Assembly (NCBI GenBank): GCA_902465325.1
Contig: CABQMV010000048.1
Coordinates: forward strand, 1 to 13,766
Length of the DNA: 13,766 nucleotides
Reading direction: 5' to 3'
Origin: an uncultured Oscillospiraceae bacterium
Lineage (GTDB): Bacteria; Bacillota; Clostridia; UBA1212; SIG427
Below the pieces are notes generated by a model. The model saw only the letters and a list, made by a program, of their open reading frames with translations, did no database searches and had not been told where the DNA came from. Positions 5,475 through 13,156 of the stretch are shown here, piece by piece (within the stretch, counting starts at the first letter, position 1; the number at the start of each line of letters is the position of its first letter). The position numbers and the translations under genes are program-made.

Positions 5475-7141
5475 AAGAGACCTACAATTTCTCCGTTCTC
5501 AAATACATCCAGCTTATTGGCTGCCGGAACCTTCGGCAGCCCCGGCATAGACATAATCTCACCTGTCATCACAACAATAAATCCGGCGCCGGCTGAAAGT
5601 CTGATTTCTCTTACATTCATGGAAAAACCCTCAGGCCTGCCCAATAAGGAGGGATTGTCTGACAGGGAATACTGTGTTTTTGCCATGCAGACAGGGAGTT
5701 CGCCGTACCCCATGGCCTCAATCTGTGCAAGCGTCTTCTCCGCTTTGGCAGAAAACGACACCTCCGCCGCACCATATATCTTTTCGCACAGCTCTCTTAT
5801 TTTATTTTTCACAGGCTGAGTCAGACTGTAAGCCGGCGTAAAGGAAGGCGCAGAGGACGCAATTAATTTTACCAGCTCACTGGCCAGCCGCGTACCGCCT
5901 GCTCCGCCTTTTTCAAAGATATCTGCCTCCACTGCCAAAACATCCATTGCACCGCAGAAATCCTGAATACATTGAATTTCCTCTGGGGTATCTGAGTAAA
6001 AATGATTGATTGCAACCAGTACAGGGACCCCATAGGCTTTCATATTTTCAATATGCTTCCCCAAATTCGCGCAGCCCCTTGTGACTGCCTGAGGATTGGG
6101 CTCGTTCAGCTCTGTCTTTGGCACTCCTCCGTGAAGCTTCAATGCTCTGGCAGTCGCAACTAAAACAACAGCGGCAGGAGAAAGTCCTGTCTGGCGGCAC
6201 TTGATGTCCATAAACTTTTCAGCGCCCAGGTCCGCTCCGAAACCGGCCTCGGTAATACAGTAATCCGCCAGCTTCAAGCCCAGCTTTGTGGCAATCACAC
6301 TGTTGCAGCCGTGGGCTATATTGGCAAAGGGCCCTCCGTGCATAAGCGCCGGGGTGTTTTCTAAGGTCTGTACCAGATTGGGAAGTATCGCATCCTTCAG
6401 CAGCAGTGCCATGGCGCCTACCACCCCGATCTCTCCGGCAGTCACAGGCTCACCCCTTCGATTGTAGGCAACAATAATCCGGCTAAGCCTTTCCTTTAAG
6501 TCCCTCAGGTTCTCCGCCAAACAGAGGATTGCCATAATTTCAGATGCTACCGTAATAACAAAATGGTCCTCTCTTGGAACCCCGTTCACAGGGCCGCCCA
6601 GCCCTACAGTAATATTTCGCAGAGCACGGTCATTCATGTCCATACACCGGGTCCATACAATACGCCGTACGTCAATATCCAACTCATTCCCCTGCTGAAT
6701 ATGGTTGTCGATTGCAGCAGAAAGTAAGTTGTTTGCCGCTGTAATAGCGTGCATGTCTCCGGTAAAATGCAAATTAATATCCTCCATGGGAACTACCTGC
6801 GAGTATCCGCCGCCTGTGGCGCCTCCCTTGATCCCCATAACAGGCCCCAGAGACGGCTCGCGCAAAGCAATCACAGTATTGGCTCCGATTCGGTTCATTG
6901 CCTGTCCCAGGCCTACTGTTACAGTGGTTTTCCCCTCCCCTGCAGAGGTTGGCGTTATAGCAGTAACCAATATAAGCCTACCGTCCTTATTGCCGGCTGT
7001 TTTGTCTATAAATTCCTGTGTAATCTTTGCCTTATACTTCCCATATTTCAGCAAAGCCTCTTGCGGAATCCCCACCTTGGCTGCAATTTGTTCAATTGGC
7101 TTCATAGAAGCCTTTTGCGCGATTTGAATGTCTGTTAGCAT
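5471..7141 (-). CDS. fhs: Formate--tetrahydrofolate ligase
   Basis: A 556-residue cytoplasmic enzyme that joins formate to tetrahydrofolate using ATP, giving 10-formyl-THF for purine synthesis, initiator tRNA formylation, or the methyl branch of the Wood-Ljungdahl pathway. The P-loop-like TPTSAGEGKTT (63-73) is followed by LREPSLGPVMGIKGGATGGGYSQVVPME and DINLHFTGDMHAI, diagnostic of the family; later LMHGGPFANIAHGCNSV and ITEAGFGADLGAEKFMDIK also fit. The ATG at 7141 is supported by AAAGGAGAAG just upstream and the normal family length; the longer frame back to 7288 covers the leader and promoter and is rejected. There are no folD, fchA or acetogenesis genes nearby, so it stands alone. The 3' end overlaps the convergent coat kinase gene. 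Very confident. Confidence 0.97.
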   Translation of the reverse strand: MLTDIQIAQKASMKPIEQIAAKVGIPQEALLKYGKYKAKITQEFIDKTAGNKDGRLILVTAITPTSAGEGKTTVTVGLGQAMNRIGANTVIALREPSLGPVMGIKGGATGGGYSQVVPMEDINLHFTGDMHAITAANNLLSAAIDNHIQQGNELDIDVRRIVWTRCMDMNDRALRNITVGLGGPVNGVPREDHFVITVASEIMAILCLAENLRDLKERLSRIIVAYNRRGEPVTAGEIGVVGAMALLLKDAILPNLVQTLENTPALMHGGPFANIAHGCNSVIATKLGLKLADYCITEAGFGADLGAEKFMDIKCRQTGLSPAAVVLVATARALKLHGGVPKTELNEPNPQAVTRGCANLGKHIENMKAYGVPVLVAINHFYSDTPEEIQCIQDFCGAMDVLAVEADIFEKGGAGGTRLASELVKLIASSAPSFTPAYSLTQPVKNKIRELCEKIYGAAEVSFSAKAEKTLAQIEAMGYGELPVCMAKTQYSLSDNPSLLGRPEGFSMNVREIRLSAGAGFIVVMTGEIMSMPGLPKVPAANKLDVFENGEIVGLF

Positions 7142-7177
7142 ACTCTTCTCCTTTACCCATTCTATATAAATCACCAA

Positions 7178-7203
7178 CCGGCATCTGATACCTATCATAC
7201 CGG
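7178..7203 (-). other. Leader hairpin upstream of fhs
   Basis: Within the roughly 90-nt leader of fhs, CCGGTAT and ATGCCGG (minus strand) can form a 7-bp stem with one G-T pair and a 12-nt loop. It does not resemble the THF riboswitch from memory and has no U-tract. It may be structural only, or affect translation weakly. Confidence 0.3.
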
Positions 7204-7237
7204 GAATCCAAAAATTACCGCTTTTATTCAATTTATA

Positions 7238-7266
7238 ATTGTACCGGCTAAACAAAGCCCCGTCAA
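7238..7266 (-). promoter_or_regulatory. Sigma-A-like promoter for fhs
   Basis: TTGACG (7261-7266) and TACAAT (7238-7243) on the minus strand are separated by exactly 17 bases, a near-consensus housekeeping promoter. Transcription would begin near 7231, about 90 bases before the fhs ATG. Confidence 0.75.
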
Positions 7267-7342
7267 TACTTTTCATAAAGCCGCACACGATGGCAATAAA
7301 TATGAAATAATAAAAATTTTATCCTCTTTTGCTGCATAAAAT

Positions 7343-7371
7343 GAATATTTTTTACCCTAAGATAATATATT
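7343..7371 (+). promoter_or_regulatory. SigE-like sporulation promoter for sipL
   Basis: GAATATT (7343-7349) matches the SigE -35 consensus KMATATT fully. After a 14-base spacer, AATATATT (7364-7371) matches the -10 CATACAHT at six of eight positions. The predicted start near 7378 leaves a leader of about 36 nt. A second, weaker candidate -10 is CATAAAAT at 7334-7341. SigE control of sipL is known in Clostridioides difficile. Confidence 0.55.
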
Positions 7372-7414
7372 TGTCTACAAGTAATATGAAAAACATTTGT
7401 TAGGGAGGACAAAT

Positions 7415-8962
7415 ATGCTGGAATTAATAGAAGAAATGATAAAAATGGATAGCATTTTACCCTTGGAACAGGTTCGCTCTGTATTTGAGTGTCAGGGAAT
7501 CGTTCCTGATGACATGCCCAGTGTAAAAAGAGTACTGACCGCCAGAGGCACCGTACAAATTCTGGCGAAAGAGGAACAGAGTACAATGGCCTCGCCGGGT
7601 CTTAAGCTGGAATACCGCATCCTTTACATTGCCAATGACGAAAATGAAGAAGTTATGTGCTTTACAGTAGAATCACGGCAGACACTGGGACTGAATATCC
7701 CCCAGATTGCAGATAACGGAGAACTCATGATGACCGCCTTTGTAGAGCATACGGATTTTACTATGGAGGGAGACAGAAAAATCACTCTCAGAAGCGTCAG
7801 GGCAGAGCCGAAGCTCTTTTACCACGAAGACAAAAAGGTGGTGACCGGGCTGGCCGGACTGGAGGACCTGCAGATAAAGCAGGGCACGCTGCCGGTGACC
7901 TCTGTTAAAAAGCTGCCAGAGCTGATGACAGAGATAAACGAGGAAATTGAGCTGCCCGGCGGGAAGAAGCCTCTGGGAAAAATTCTCCAGACAGATGCCC
8001 ATATTACGGACGTATCTACGGCCCCGGAGGATCAAAGCGTCATGCTGAAAGGCACACTGGCCCTCTGTACCCTCTATTTAGCAGACGAAATGAATCCAGC
8101 TCCGGAAATTTGGGAAAACCGGATTCCTTTTACAGCAAATATTGAGCTCCCGTCCTCCGCAGCGGAGCTGGCCTTTTGGAATTGCAGCATATCAGAGCTG
8201 TCAGCAGAAATCAGTGAAGACAGCGACGGGGAAAGAAGAATTTTGAAGCTCAGCGCCATTGTCTGTATTGCTTCTGCGTGCAGTGAAAGTTTAGATACGC
8301 CTGTGGTAACCGATGCCTTTTCACTCAGCAAAATACTGGATTTTTCAATGGAACCGGTAAAGGCCTCCCGACTGATAAGCGGAATTTCAGACCAATTTGT
8401 GCTGAAAGATATTGTTCAAAAGACAGACGGTGCTCCGGGAATTTCGGAAATTATCAATGTATCCGGCGCAGTGGGACATTCCGATGTGGAAATCACCTCC
8501 GGCAAAATAACAATCGACGGTTTTCTCTCCTGTAATGTGCTGTACCTTTCTGATAATCCGGAACAACCCATTGCCGCCTTTGATATAGAAATTCCTTTTA
8601 CACAGAATATAGAAGAGCCCCAGGCCAGCCAGGAGCTTTTTGCCGCACTGGAGACAGAGGTCACCCATATCAGCTTCTGCATCATCTCCCCGGAGGAAAT
8701 TGAACTTCGTATCGCGCTTCGCGCTACAGGAACATTAATGCGGGTGGACACCTACGATGTCATTACACAAATTGGCAGCGAAAACCCGGCCGACCGTCCT
8801 GATGAAAACCGCCCTTCTATTCTGATTTATATTGTGCAGCCCGGCGACACCCTTTGGAAAATAGCCAAAAGATACAGTTCCTCTGTAGATACCCTACAGA
8901 ATCTAAACAACATTAAAAATCCCGATTTGTTGATGCCTGGGCAAAAGCTGATTATTGCGTAA
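7415..8962 (+). CDS. sipL: SipL-like spore morphogenesis protein (SPOCS/DUF3794 + LysM)
   Basis: A 515-residue protein. The bulk (about 30-430) appears to be three beta-rich SPOCS/DUF3794-type repeats: each has a strand pair around VxxxRGTV/VMLKGTL/INVSGAV and an IPFTxNIE-like motif (PFTANIEL, PFTQNIEE). The final 45 residues (471-515) are a clear LysM domain (YIVQPGDTLWKIAKRYSSSVDTLQNLNNI, ending MPGQKLIIA). This arrangement is that of clostridial SipL, which binds SpoIVA through its LysM and anchors the spore coat to the forespore surface; the N-terminal SPOCS region is needed for function. The ATG at 7415 has AGGGAGG five bases upstream; a TTG 18 bases earlier would overlap that site. There is no signal peptide, consistent with the mother-cell cytosol. 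It lies upstream of ispE, an arrangement I recall from other Clostridia. Confidence 0.88.
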   Translation: MLELIEEMIKMDSILPLEQVRSVFECQGIVPDDMPSVKRVLTARGTVQILAKEEQSTMASPGLKLEYRILYIANDENEEVMCFTVESRQTLGLNIPQIADNGELMMTAFVEHTDFTMEGDRKITLRSVRAEPKLFYHEDKKVVTGLAGLEDLQIKQGTLPVTSVKKLPELMTEINEEIELPGGKKPLGKILQTDAHITDVSTAPEDQSVMLKGTLALCTLYLADEMNPAPEIWENRIPFTANIELPSSAAELAFWNCSISELSAEISEDSDGERRILKLSAIVCIASACSESLDTPVVTDAFSLSKILDFSMEPVKASRLISGISDQFVLKDIVQKTDGAPGISEIINVSGAVGHSDVEITSGKITIDGFLSCNVLYLSDNPEQPIAAFDIEIPFTQNIEEPQASQELFAALETEVTHISFCIISPEEIELRIALRATGTLMRVDTYDVITQIGSENPADRPDENRPSILIYIVQPGDTLWKIAKRYSSSVDTLQNLNNIKNPDLLMPGQKLIIA

Positions 8963-9005
8963 AACCATACAGCAACCCATAGTTTGCAATAAGCCAGCAA
9001 AACAC

Positions 9006-9040
9006 AGAAGCAGGGGGCTGAAAACCAGGCCCCTGCTTCT
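9006..9040. terminator. Strong hairpin after sipL, terminator-like without a U-tract
   Basis: AGAAGCAGGGG (9006-9016) is perfectly complementary to CCCCTGCTTCT (9030-9040); an inner CTG/CAG pair extends the stem and closes an AAAAC loop. It lies 44 bases past the sipL stop and before the ispE promoter. No run of T follows on either strand, so intrinsic termination is likely inefficient. It may instead protect the sipL 3' end. Confidence 0.5.
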
Positions 9041-9054
9041 GCATCCGTTCTCAG

Positions 9055-9083
9055 TTGCACACATTATATTTTTTTTGTATAAT
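9055..9083 (+). promoter_or_regulatory. Sigma-A-like promoter for ispE
   Basis: TTGCAC (9055-9060) and perfect TATAAT (9078-9083) are separated by 17 bases. RNA would begin near 9090, about 27 bases before the ATG. This gives ispE vegetative expression independent of the sporulation gene in front of it. Confidence 0.75.
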
Positions 9084-9116
9084 GGCCCTGTTAAAAAATG
9101 AGAATACGAGGCTCCT

Positions 9117-10046
9117 ATGAATACTGACAAATCCGAAATAAACCGCTTGCTGTATTATGGAAAACTTTCCATAGCAAATGCCAAAATCAATCTTTCCATA
9201 GATGTTTTGGGAATCAAGCCTGAAAACGGCTATCATCTGGTCAAAATGATTATGCAGCAAATTCCTTTATACGACAAGTTGTATTTTTTTATAGGACCCG
9301 CCTCTGATATCTTGCCGGAGAAAACACAGGTTGACCCGGACATTGCCCTGGCATGCAATACCAGACGCCTGCCCCTAAATGAAAAGAACCTGGTTTATAA
9401 AGCAGCCAGACTTATGATGGACCAACATGAAATCCGGGAAAAAATAGTCATTTATATAGAAAAGCACATTCCCTCAGGCGGAGGACTGGGCGGCGGCAGC
9501 GCTGACGGAGCAGCTGTGCTTCGCGGGATCAACAGCATTTACACCCTTGGCCGGACCATGGATGAGTTGGAAGATCTGGCCAAAGGCCTTGGATCTGATG
9601 TGCCTTTTATGGTCCGGGGCGGCGCCGGACTGGCACAGGGGACCGGCACAGAGCTCAGCAGACTCCGTCCTATGAAAAAGGGATGGCTTTTGCTGGTAAA
9701 CCCAAATATATTTTTATCTACAGAAAAAGTGTATAAGGCCCTGGACGAAATCCAGATTCCTGCCCAGGCACATCCGGATACAGAGCTGCTGATAGACGCA
9801 TTGAACAGGCAGGACCTTTCGCTGTTTGCCGCCAATATGAAAAATGTATTAGAGCTGGCCGCCTTTAAGCTATGTCCCCGAATTAGGGAATTAAAGGAAA
9901 GCATTTTACAGCAGGGCGCATTAGGCGCTATGATGTCCGGCAGCGGCGCAACGGTTTTCGGCCTCTTTGAAGAGGAAAATACCGCCTGGAGAGCTATGAA
10001 AATCTACCGGGAACAAAAGCTCTTTGCAACAGTTTCCCCTCTGTAA
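9117..10046 (+). CDS. ispE: 4-diphosphocytidyl-2-C-methyl-D-erythritol kinase
   Basis: A 309-residue GHMP-family kinase of the MEP isoprenoid pathway; it phosphorylates CDP-methylerythritol at the 2-hydroxyl. AKINL with Lys23 and NGYHLVKMIMQ (38-47) mark the substrate end. The GHMP ATP-binding loop is IPSGGGLGGGSADGA (118-132), and LGSDVPFMVRGGAG holds the likely catalytic Asp161. MMSGSGATVFGLF near the C-terminus is the third GHMP motif. The protein carries about 12 extra residues before the usual start (MNTDKSEINRLL), but the ATG at 9117 is the only start with a GAGG at proper distance and a promoter directly upstream. It is a little longer than the usual 280-290 residues. It faces rlmH, with two bases between stop codons and no terminator. 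Confidence 0.95.
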   Translation: MNTDKSEINRLLYYGKLSIANAKINLSIDVLGIKPENGYHLVKMIMQQIPLYDKLYFFIGPASDILPEKTQVDPDIALACNTRRLPLNEKNLVYKAARLMMDQHEIREKIVIYIEKHIPSGGGLGGGSADGAAVLRGINSIYTLGRTMDELEDLAKGLGSDVPFMVRGGAGLAQGTGTELSRLRPMKKGWLLLVNPNIFLSTEKVYKALDEIQIPAQAHPDTELLIDALNRQDLSLFAANMKNVLELAAFKLCPRIRELKESILQQGALGAMMSGSGATVFGLFEEENTAWRAMKIYREQKLFATVSPL

Positions 10047-10048
10047 CA

Positions 10049-10495
10049 CTATTTATGATATTTTTCTCCATGATTAATTTTCATGGCCCGGTACAATTGC
10101 TCCAGCAGGATCAGCCGAGCCATCTGATGGGGAAAGGTCAGCGCAGAGAGACATAGGCGGAAATCCGCTCGCTCCGTGACTGCACAGGCCAATCCATCGG
10201 ACCCTCCTATTACAAAAACAAAATGAGAAACTCCGCCAGAAGCCTTGTGCTCCAAAAATGCTGCCACAGCAGGGGAGCTCATGTTCTTTCCGGCCAGATC
10301 CAGGGCAACTACAAAAGTACGCTCCGGCAGACGAGACAGCAGCGCTTCCCCCTCCTTTTTTACAGAAATACCCTCCGGCACTTCAATAAAATTCAGCTTT
10401 GCATATTTGCTCAGCCGCTTTGAATAGTCGCCGATTGCCTCACGCATATATTTTTCTTTAACAGTTCCCACACAGACAAATGTAAAATGCAACAT
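10049..10495 (-). CDS. rlmH: 23S rRNA (pseudouridine-1915 N3) methyltransferase RlmH
   Basis: A 148-residue SPOUT-class methyltransferase that methylates pseudouridine 1915 in helix 69 of 23S rRNA, using S-adenosylmethionine. Diagnostic blocks are VCVGTVKEKYMREAIGDYSKRL (8-29), VALDLAGK (63-70), the SAM-binding FVIGGSDGL (94-102), LTFPHQMARLILLEQLYRA (119-137) and the invariant C-terminal YHK. Slightly short versus the usual 155-160 residues, but all blocks are present. The ATG overlaps the preceding gene's stop by one base (TAATG), so translation is probably coupled. It is the last gene of the murA operon. Confidence 0.95.
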   Translation of the reverse strand: MLHFTFVCVGTVKEKYMREAIGDYSKRLSKYAKLNFIEVPEGISVKKEGEALLSRLPERTFVVALDLAGKNMSSPAVAAFLEHKASGGVSHFVFVIGGSDGLACAVTERADFRLCLSALTFPHQMARLILLEQLYRAMKINHGEKYHK

Positions 10496-11286
10496 TACAA
10501 AGTCACGACCCTGCTGTAGTGATGCCGGCTGGCTACCCAGACGTCCAAATCTCTGCCCACCCTAAGGTCCCGTTCTAAAAGCATATGGCAGGTGGTCTCA
10601 TACGCACATTCCGGCGTATTATTCTCCTGACTTAAATGCCCTAAAAAGAATTGAGCTGTTCCGTTTAAAGCCAATTCTGTCAGAAAATCTGCCGCCGCCA
10701 GGTTGGATAAATGTCCCCGGTCCCCCAAAATACGCTTTTTCAGCACATACGGATAGCTCCCACTCTTCAGCATTTCTATGTCATGGTTAGACTCCAAAAG
10801 GATCAGGTCGCTTCCCCAAATATTTTCCCGGATCTCCTGTGTGACGCAGCCCATATCCGTAGCTACAGAAATCCTTTTTCCGCCTGTCTCAAATGAATAA
10901 GCCACCGGATCCACCGCATCATGAGGAATACTGAAATTTTTAATTTCCAGGTCCCCCAGTGTCAGCTGCTCTCCGCTCTCCATAATTTTCTTGTTTTCGG
11001 GTAAAATTTTACCGACTCCCCGTGTCATTGCCTGCCAGGTTTTGCTGGTAGCATAAATAGGCACTCGATATTTCCGGGAAACAATGCCCGCACCGGAAAT
11101 ATGGTCTGAATGCTCATGTGTAATAAAAATTGCCGACAAATCCTCAGGCGCTTCGCCGATCTCCTCTAAAGCCTCCGTAATTCTGCTGCCGCTGACACCT
11201 GCATCGATCAGCACCTTGGTGGTCTCTGTCCCTATAAAAATACAGTTTCCGCTACTGCCGCTGAAAAGACTGCAAAATTTGATCAT
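10495..11286 (-). CDS. WalJ/YycJ-type metallo-beta-lactamase-fold hydrolase
   Basis: A 263-residue metallo-beta-lactamase-fold protein. The metal-binding signature is THEHSDH (His57, His59, Asp61, His62). Other metal-site candidates are IPHDAVDP, ATDMG and LGHLSQENN. FSGSSGNC near the N-terminus and the GHLSN segment are typical of the YycJ/WalJ group, which in Bacillus and Streptococcus lies with the WalRK cell-wall regulators and has exonuclease activity implicated in DNA repair. Here it is not with walRK but between murA and rlmH. I chose the ATG at 11286: it overlaps the murA stop as ATGA and matches the family N-terminus (MIKFCSLFSGSSGN). The exact substrate is uncertain. Confidence 0.85.
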   Translation of the reverse strand: MIKFCSLFSGSSGNCIFIGTETTKVLIDAGVSGSRITEALEEIGEAPEDLSAIFITHEHSDHISGAGIVSRKYRVPIYATSKTWQAMTRGVGKILPENKKIMESGEQLTLGDLEIKNFSIPHDAVDPVAYSFETGGKRISVATDMGCVTQEIRENIWGSDLILLESNHDIEMLKSGSYPYVLKKRILGDRGHLSNLAAADFLTELALNGTAQFFLGHLSQENNTPECAYETTCHMLLERDLRVGRDLDVWVASRHHYSRVVTL

Positions 11287-12560
11287 ACCGGCTCCCATTC
11301 CGCTTCTTCCCGTTTAATACAGGCGCCAAGAGCGGTTAACTTCCCTTCTATATCCACGTATCCTCTGTCAATATACTTAATGTCGTACAACTCCGACTGG
11401 CCACAGGCCGCTAACGCCGCAATCACCAATGCCGCACCGGCCCTCAGATCCGGACAGCGTATGCTTGTCCCCTTCAATTTTTTAGGACCGTATACAATAG
11501 CAGTAGAACCTTCCACCTTGATATCTGCGCCCATTCTGCGCAGCTCGCTTACATAGCGAAAACGGTTGTCCCATACAGACTCCGTAACGGTGCTGTCTCC
11601 CTGCGCCAACGACAGCAAAACGGTAATCTGCGGCTGCAGATCTGTAGGAAATCCGGGGTATGGCAGCGTTTTTACATTTGTGCCGTGATAATTTGCAGCA
11701 GAAAAAATTCTTATATAATCCGCACCTTCCACTACGCCAATATTCATTTCCTCCAGCTTAGCAGTGAGAGATTCCATATGTCTTGGGATCACATTCCTTA
11801 CCGTAACATCCCCGCCTGTAGCCGCCGCCGCAATCATATAGGTGCCGGCCTCAATTTGATCAGGAATAACAGAATATCCCTTGCTTCCGTGGAGCCGTTC
11901 GACGCCTCTCACCTTGATAACATCTGTGCCCGCGCCTCTTACTGAAGCCCCCATAGAATTTAAAAAGTTAGCCAGATCCACCACATGGGGCTCTCTGGCG
12001 CAGTTTTCAATGGTGGTGACACCCTGAGCCCGTACAGCTGCCAGCATAATATTAATCGTAGCACCGACGGAAACCTTATCTAAATAAATGCTGTTGCCCT
12101 TCAGACCTCTGTCTGCATGGGCATTTACCATGCCGTATTCCTCTTTTATAGTAGCACCTAAAGACAAAAAGCCCTTCAGATGCATATCAATCGGGCGCGT
12201 TCCGAAATCGCAGCCGCCGGGAAGAGCAACCTCAGCATGGCCAAACCGTCCTAACAGCGCCCCTATAAAATAATAAGACCCTCTCATTCTGCTTATCGTT
12301 TCATAAGAGGCTCTATAACTGCTAACCGCTTTTGTGTCCACATATAAAGTGTCCTTGGCTTCCCATCTGCACTCCGCACCCAATTTTTTCAATATCTCTA
12401 TAATAATCCTGACATCTGAAACATCAGGGACATTCTCAATAACACAAGGCTCCTCCGTCAGCAATGTTGCCGGTAATATAGCTACTGCGGCGTTCTTGCA
12501 TCCCCCCACTGTTATCTCACCGCGTAAAGCCTGTCCGCCATTGATAACTAGCTTTTTCAA
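11283..12560 (-). CDS. murA: UDP-N-acetylglucosamine 1-carboxyvinyltransferase
   Basis: The first committed enzyme of peptidoglycan synthesis, transferring enolpyruvate from PEP to UDP-GlcNAc in the cytoplasm; the target of fosfomycin. Lys22-Asn23 (GGCKNAA) and the catalytic Cys117 in PGGCDFGTRPIDMHLKGF are present, so fosfomycin sensitivity at the enzyme is expected. LEEMNIGV and YPGFPTDLQPQ also match. I chose the TTG at 12560, giving 425 residues: AAGGTGGG lies eight bases upstream and the protein begins MKKLVINGGQ as in relatives. The ATG at 12605 has no ribosome binding site and adds 15 unmatched residues. The stop overlaps the next start (ATGA). murA close to spoIIID recalls the B. subtilis murAA-spoIID-spoIIQ-spoIIID region. 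Confidence 0.95.
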   Translation of the reverse strand: MKKLVINGGQALRGEITVGGCKNAAVAILPATLLTEEPCVIENVPDVSDVRIIIEILKKLGAECRWEAKDTLYVDTKAVSSYRASYETISRMRGSYYFIGALLGRFGHAEVALPGGCDFGTRPIDMHLKGFLSLGATIKEEYGMVNAHADRGLKGNSIYLDKVSVGATINIMLAAVRAQGVTTIENCAREPHVVDLANFLNSMGASVRGAGTDVIKVRGVERLHGSKGYSVIPDQIEAGTYMIAAAATGGDVTVRNVIPRHMESLTAKLEEMNIGVVEGADYIRIFSAANYHGTNVKTLPYPGFPTDLQPQITVLLSLAQGDSTVTESVWDNRFRYVSELRRMGADIKVEGSTAIVYGPKKLKGTSIRCPDLRAGAALVIAALAACGQSELYDIKYIDRGYVDIEGKLTALGACIKREEAEWEPV

Positions 12561-12640
12561 AATACACACCCACCTTATTATTTCCTTATCTTTTGTAAAA
12601 CGCATTTTTAAAGTATCTATGCGGGATTTTCACAAACAAC

Positions 12641-12669
12641 AGTTTATCATACAGGCGTGGTAAATGCAA
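12641..12669 (-). promoter_or_regulatory. Possible promoter of the murA operon
   Basis: TTGCAT (12664-12669) and TAAACT (12641-12646), with an extended TGa before the -10 and a 17-base spacer, form the best sigma-A candidate between the spoIIID terminator and murA. Each hexamer matches consensus only at about four positions. A weaker rival is TTGTGA with TTTAAA closer to the gene. Confidence 0.4.
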
Positions 12670-12716
12670 GAAAATTGTATCCTCTTTCCAACAGCCTCCC
12701 AGGTAAAAATACCCGA

Positions 12717-12761
12717 ATAAAAAAGCAGGACCGGGTGAAATTGCCTTTCCCCCGGCCTTAC
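12717..12761 (-). terminator. Rho-independent terminator after spoIIID
   Basis: On the minus strand, GTAAGGCCGGG (12761-12751) pairs with CCCGGTCCTGC (12735-12725), 10 of 11 positions including G-T pairs. A U-rich tract TTTTTTATT follows (12724-12717). It begins within a few bases of the spoIIID stop and separates spoIIID from the murA operon. Confidence 0.75.
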
Positions 12762-12765
12762 TTTC

Positions 12766-13029
12766 TCACTTTTTGTGTTCTGATAATTGCCGATATTTTG
12801 CTTTGGTTGCCAGCCCGCCACGAATATGGCGTTCCGCCTTGTTATCGTTTAGCACATCGCGAACCCCTTCCGCAAGAGAGGCAGATAATTCGGGCAAACG
12901 CTCAACCATATCTTTATGTACCGTGGACTTGCTGACTTCAAAGCGTTTCGCCGCCATCCTGACAGTACAGTTATTATCCAAAATGTAGTTGGCGATTTCC
13001 AACACTCTTTCTTCAATATAGTCTTTCAA
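12766..13029 (-). CDS. spoIIID: Sporulation transcriptional regulator SpoIIID
   Basis: An 87-residue DNA-binding protein that acts in the mother cell after SigE, activating and repressing genes and preparing the switch to SigK. The sequence is highly typical: MKDYIEERVLEIANYILDNNCTVRMAAKRF, the helix-turn-helix VRMAAKRFEVSKSTVHKDM (23-41), then RLPELSASLAEGVRDVLNDNKAERHIRGGLATKAKY and a basic tail. The start is TTG at 13029, with AAGGGGG some eight bases upstream; no ATG is available before the conserved region. A SigE-like promoter lies at 13063-13091, matching known control of spoIIID in Bacillus and Clostridioides. It is followed by its own terminator. Confidence 0.96.
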   Translation of the reverse strand: MKDYIEERVLEIANYILDNNCTVRMAAKRFEVSKSTVHKDMVERLPELSASLAEGVRDVLNDNKAERHIRGGLATKAKYRQLSEHKK

Positions 13030-13062
13030 TATAAAAGCCCCCTTGATGCTGTTCCCTGATAA

Positions 13063-13091
13063 TTTATATGCTGGGGACTTTTCGGATATGC
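13063..13091 (-). promoter_or_regulatory. SigE-like promoter of spoIIID
   Basis: On the minus strand, GCATATC (13091-13085) fits the SigE -35 KMATATT at six of seven positions and CATATAAA (13070-13063) fits the -10 CATACAHT. The spacer is 14 bases. RNA would begin near 13056, with a leader of about 27 nt that contains the AAGGGGG ribosome binding site. The expected control of spoIIID makes this the most secure of the three SigE-like sites. Confidence 0.75.
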
Positions 13092-13128
13092 TTTAAACGG
13101 CCGGGACAGCTGCCCGACCGTTTAAAGC
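13090..13128. repeat. 39-bp interrupted palindrome between divergent promoters
   Basis: GCTTTAAACGG (13090-13100) is the exact reverse complement of CCGTTTAAAGC (13118-13128). After one mismatch, CGGG (13102-13105) pairs with CCCG (13113-13116) around a 7-nt loop. Neither side is followed by a T-run, so it is a poor terminator. It touches the spoIIID -35 and includes the TTTAAA used as a -35 in the divergent promoter, so it could be an operator for both or a transcript-insulating hairpin. Confidence 0.6.
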
Positions 13129-13150
13129 ACAAATAAATATTCTATATAAT
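13121..13150 (+). promoter_or_regulatory. Promoter-like sequence before the candidate ncRNA
   Basis: TTTAAA (13121-13126) and perfect TATAAT (13145-13150) are 18 bases apart, reading rightwards. The predicted start is near 13157, just before the block of complementary segments. The surroundings are AT-rich, so a chance match is possible. The -35 lies within the right arm of the palindrome. Confidence 0.45.
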
Positions 13151-13156
13151 AATATA

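Noticed and set aside
7178..7203. THF riboswitch in the fhs leader
   Set aside because: The leader of about 90 nt has one short hairpin and none of the conserved junction sequence I would expect of that riboswitch.
7142..7288. N-terminal extension of formate-THF ligase by 49 residues
   Set aside because: It would translate the leader and the sigma-A-like promoter region; family length and the AAAGGAGAAG site both favour the ATG at 7141.
7370..7378. 0A-box-like TTTGTCTAC near the sipL promoter
   Set aside because: It matches the consensus at only seven of nine positions, in AT-rich DNA, and lies downstream of the -10, an unlikely place for activation.
12561..12605. ATG start of murA at 12605
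   Set aside because: There is no ribosome binding site before it, while the TTG at 12560 has a well-spaced AAGGTGGG and matches the family N-terminus.
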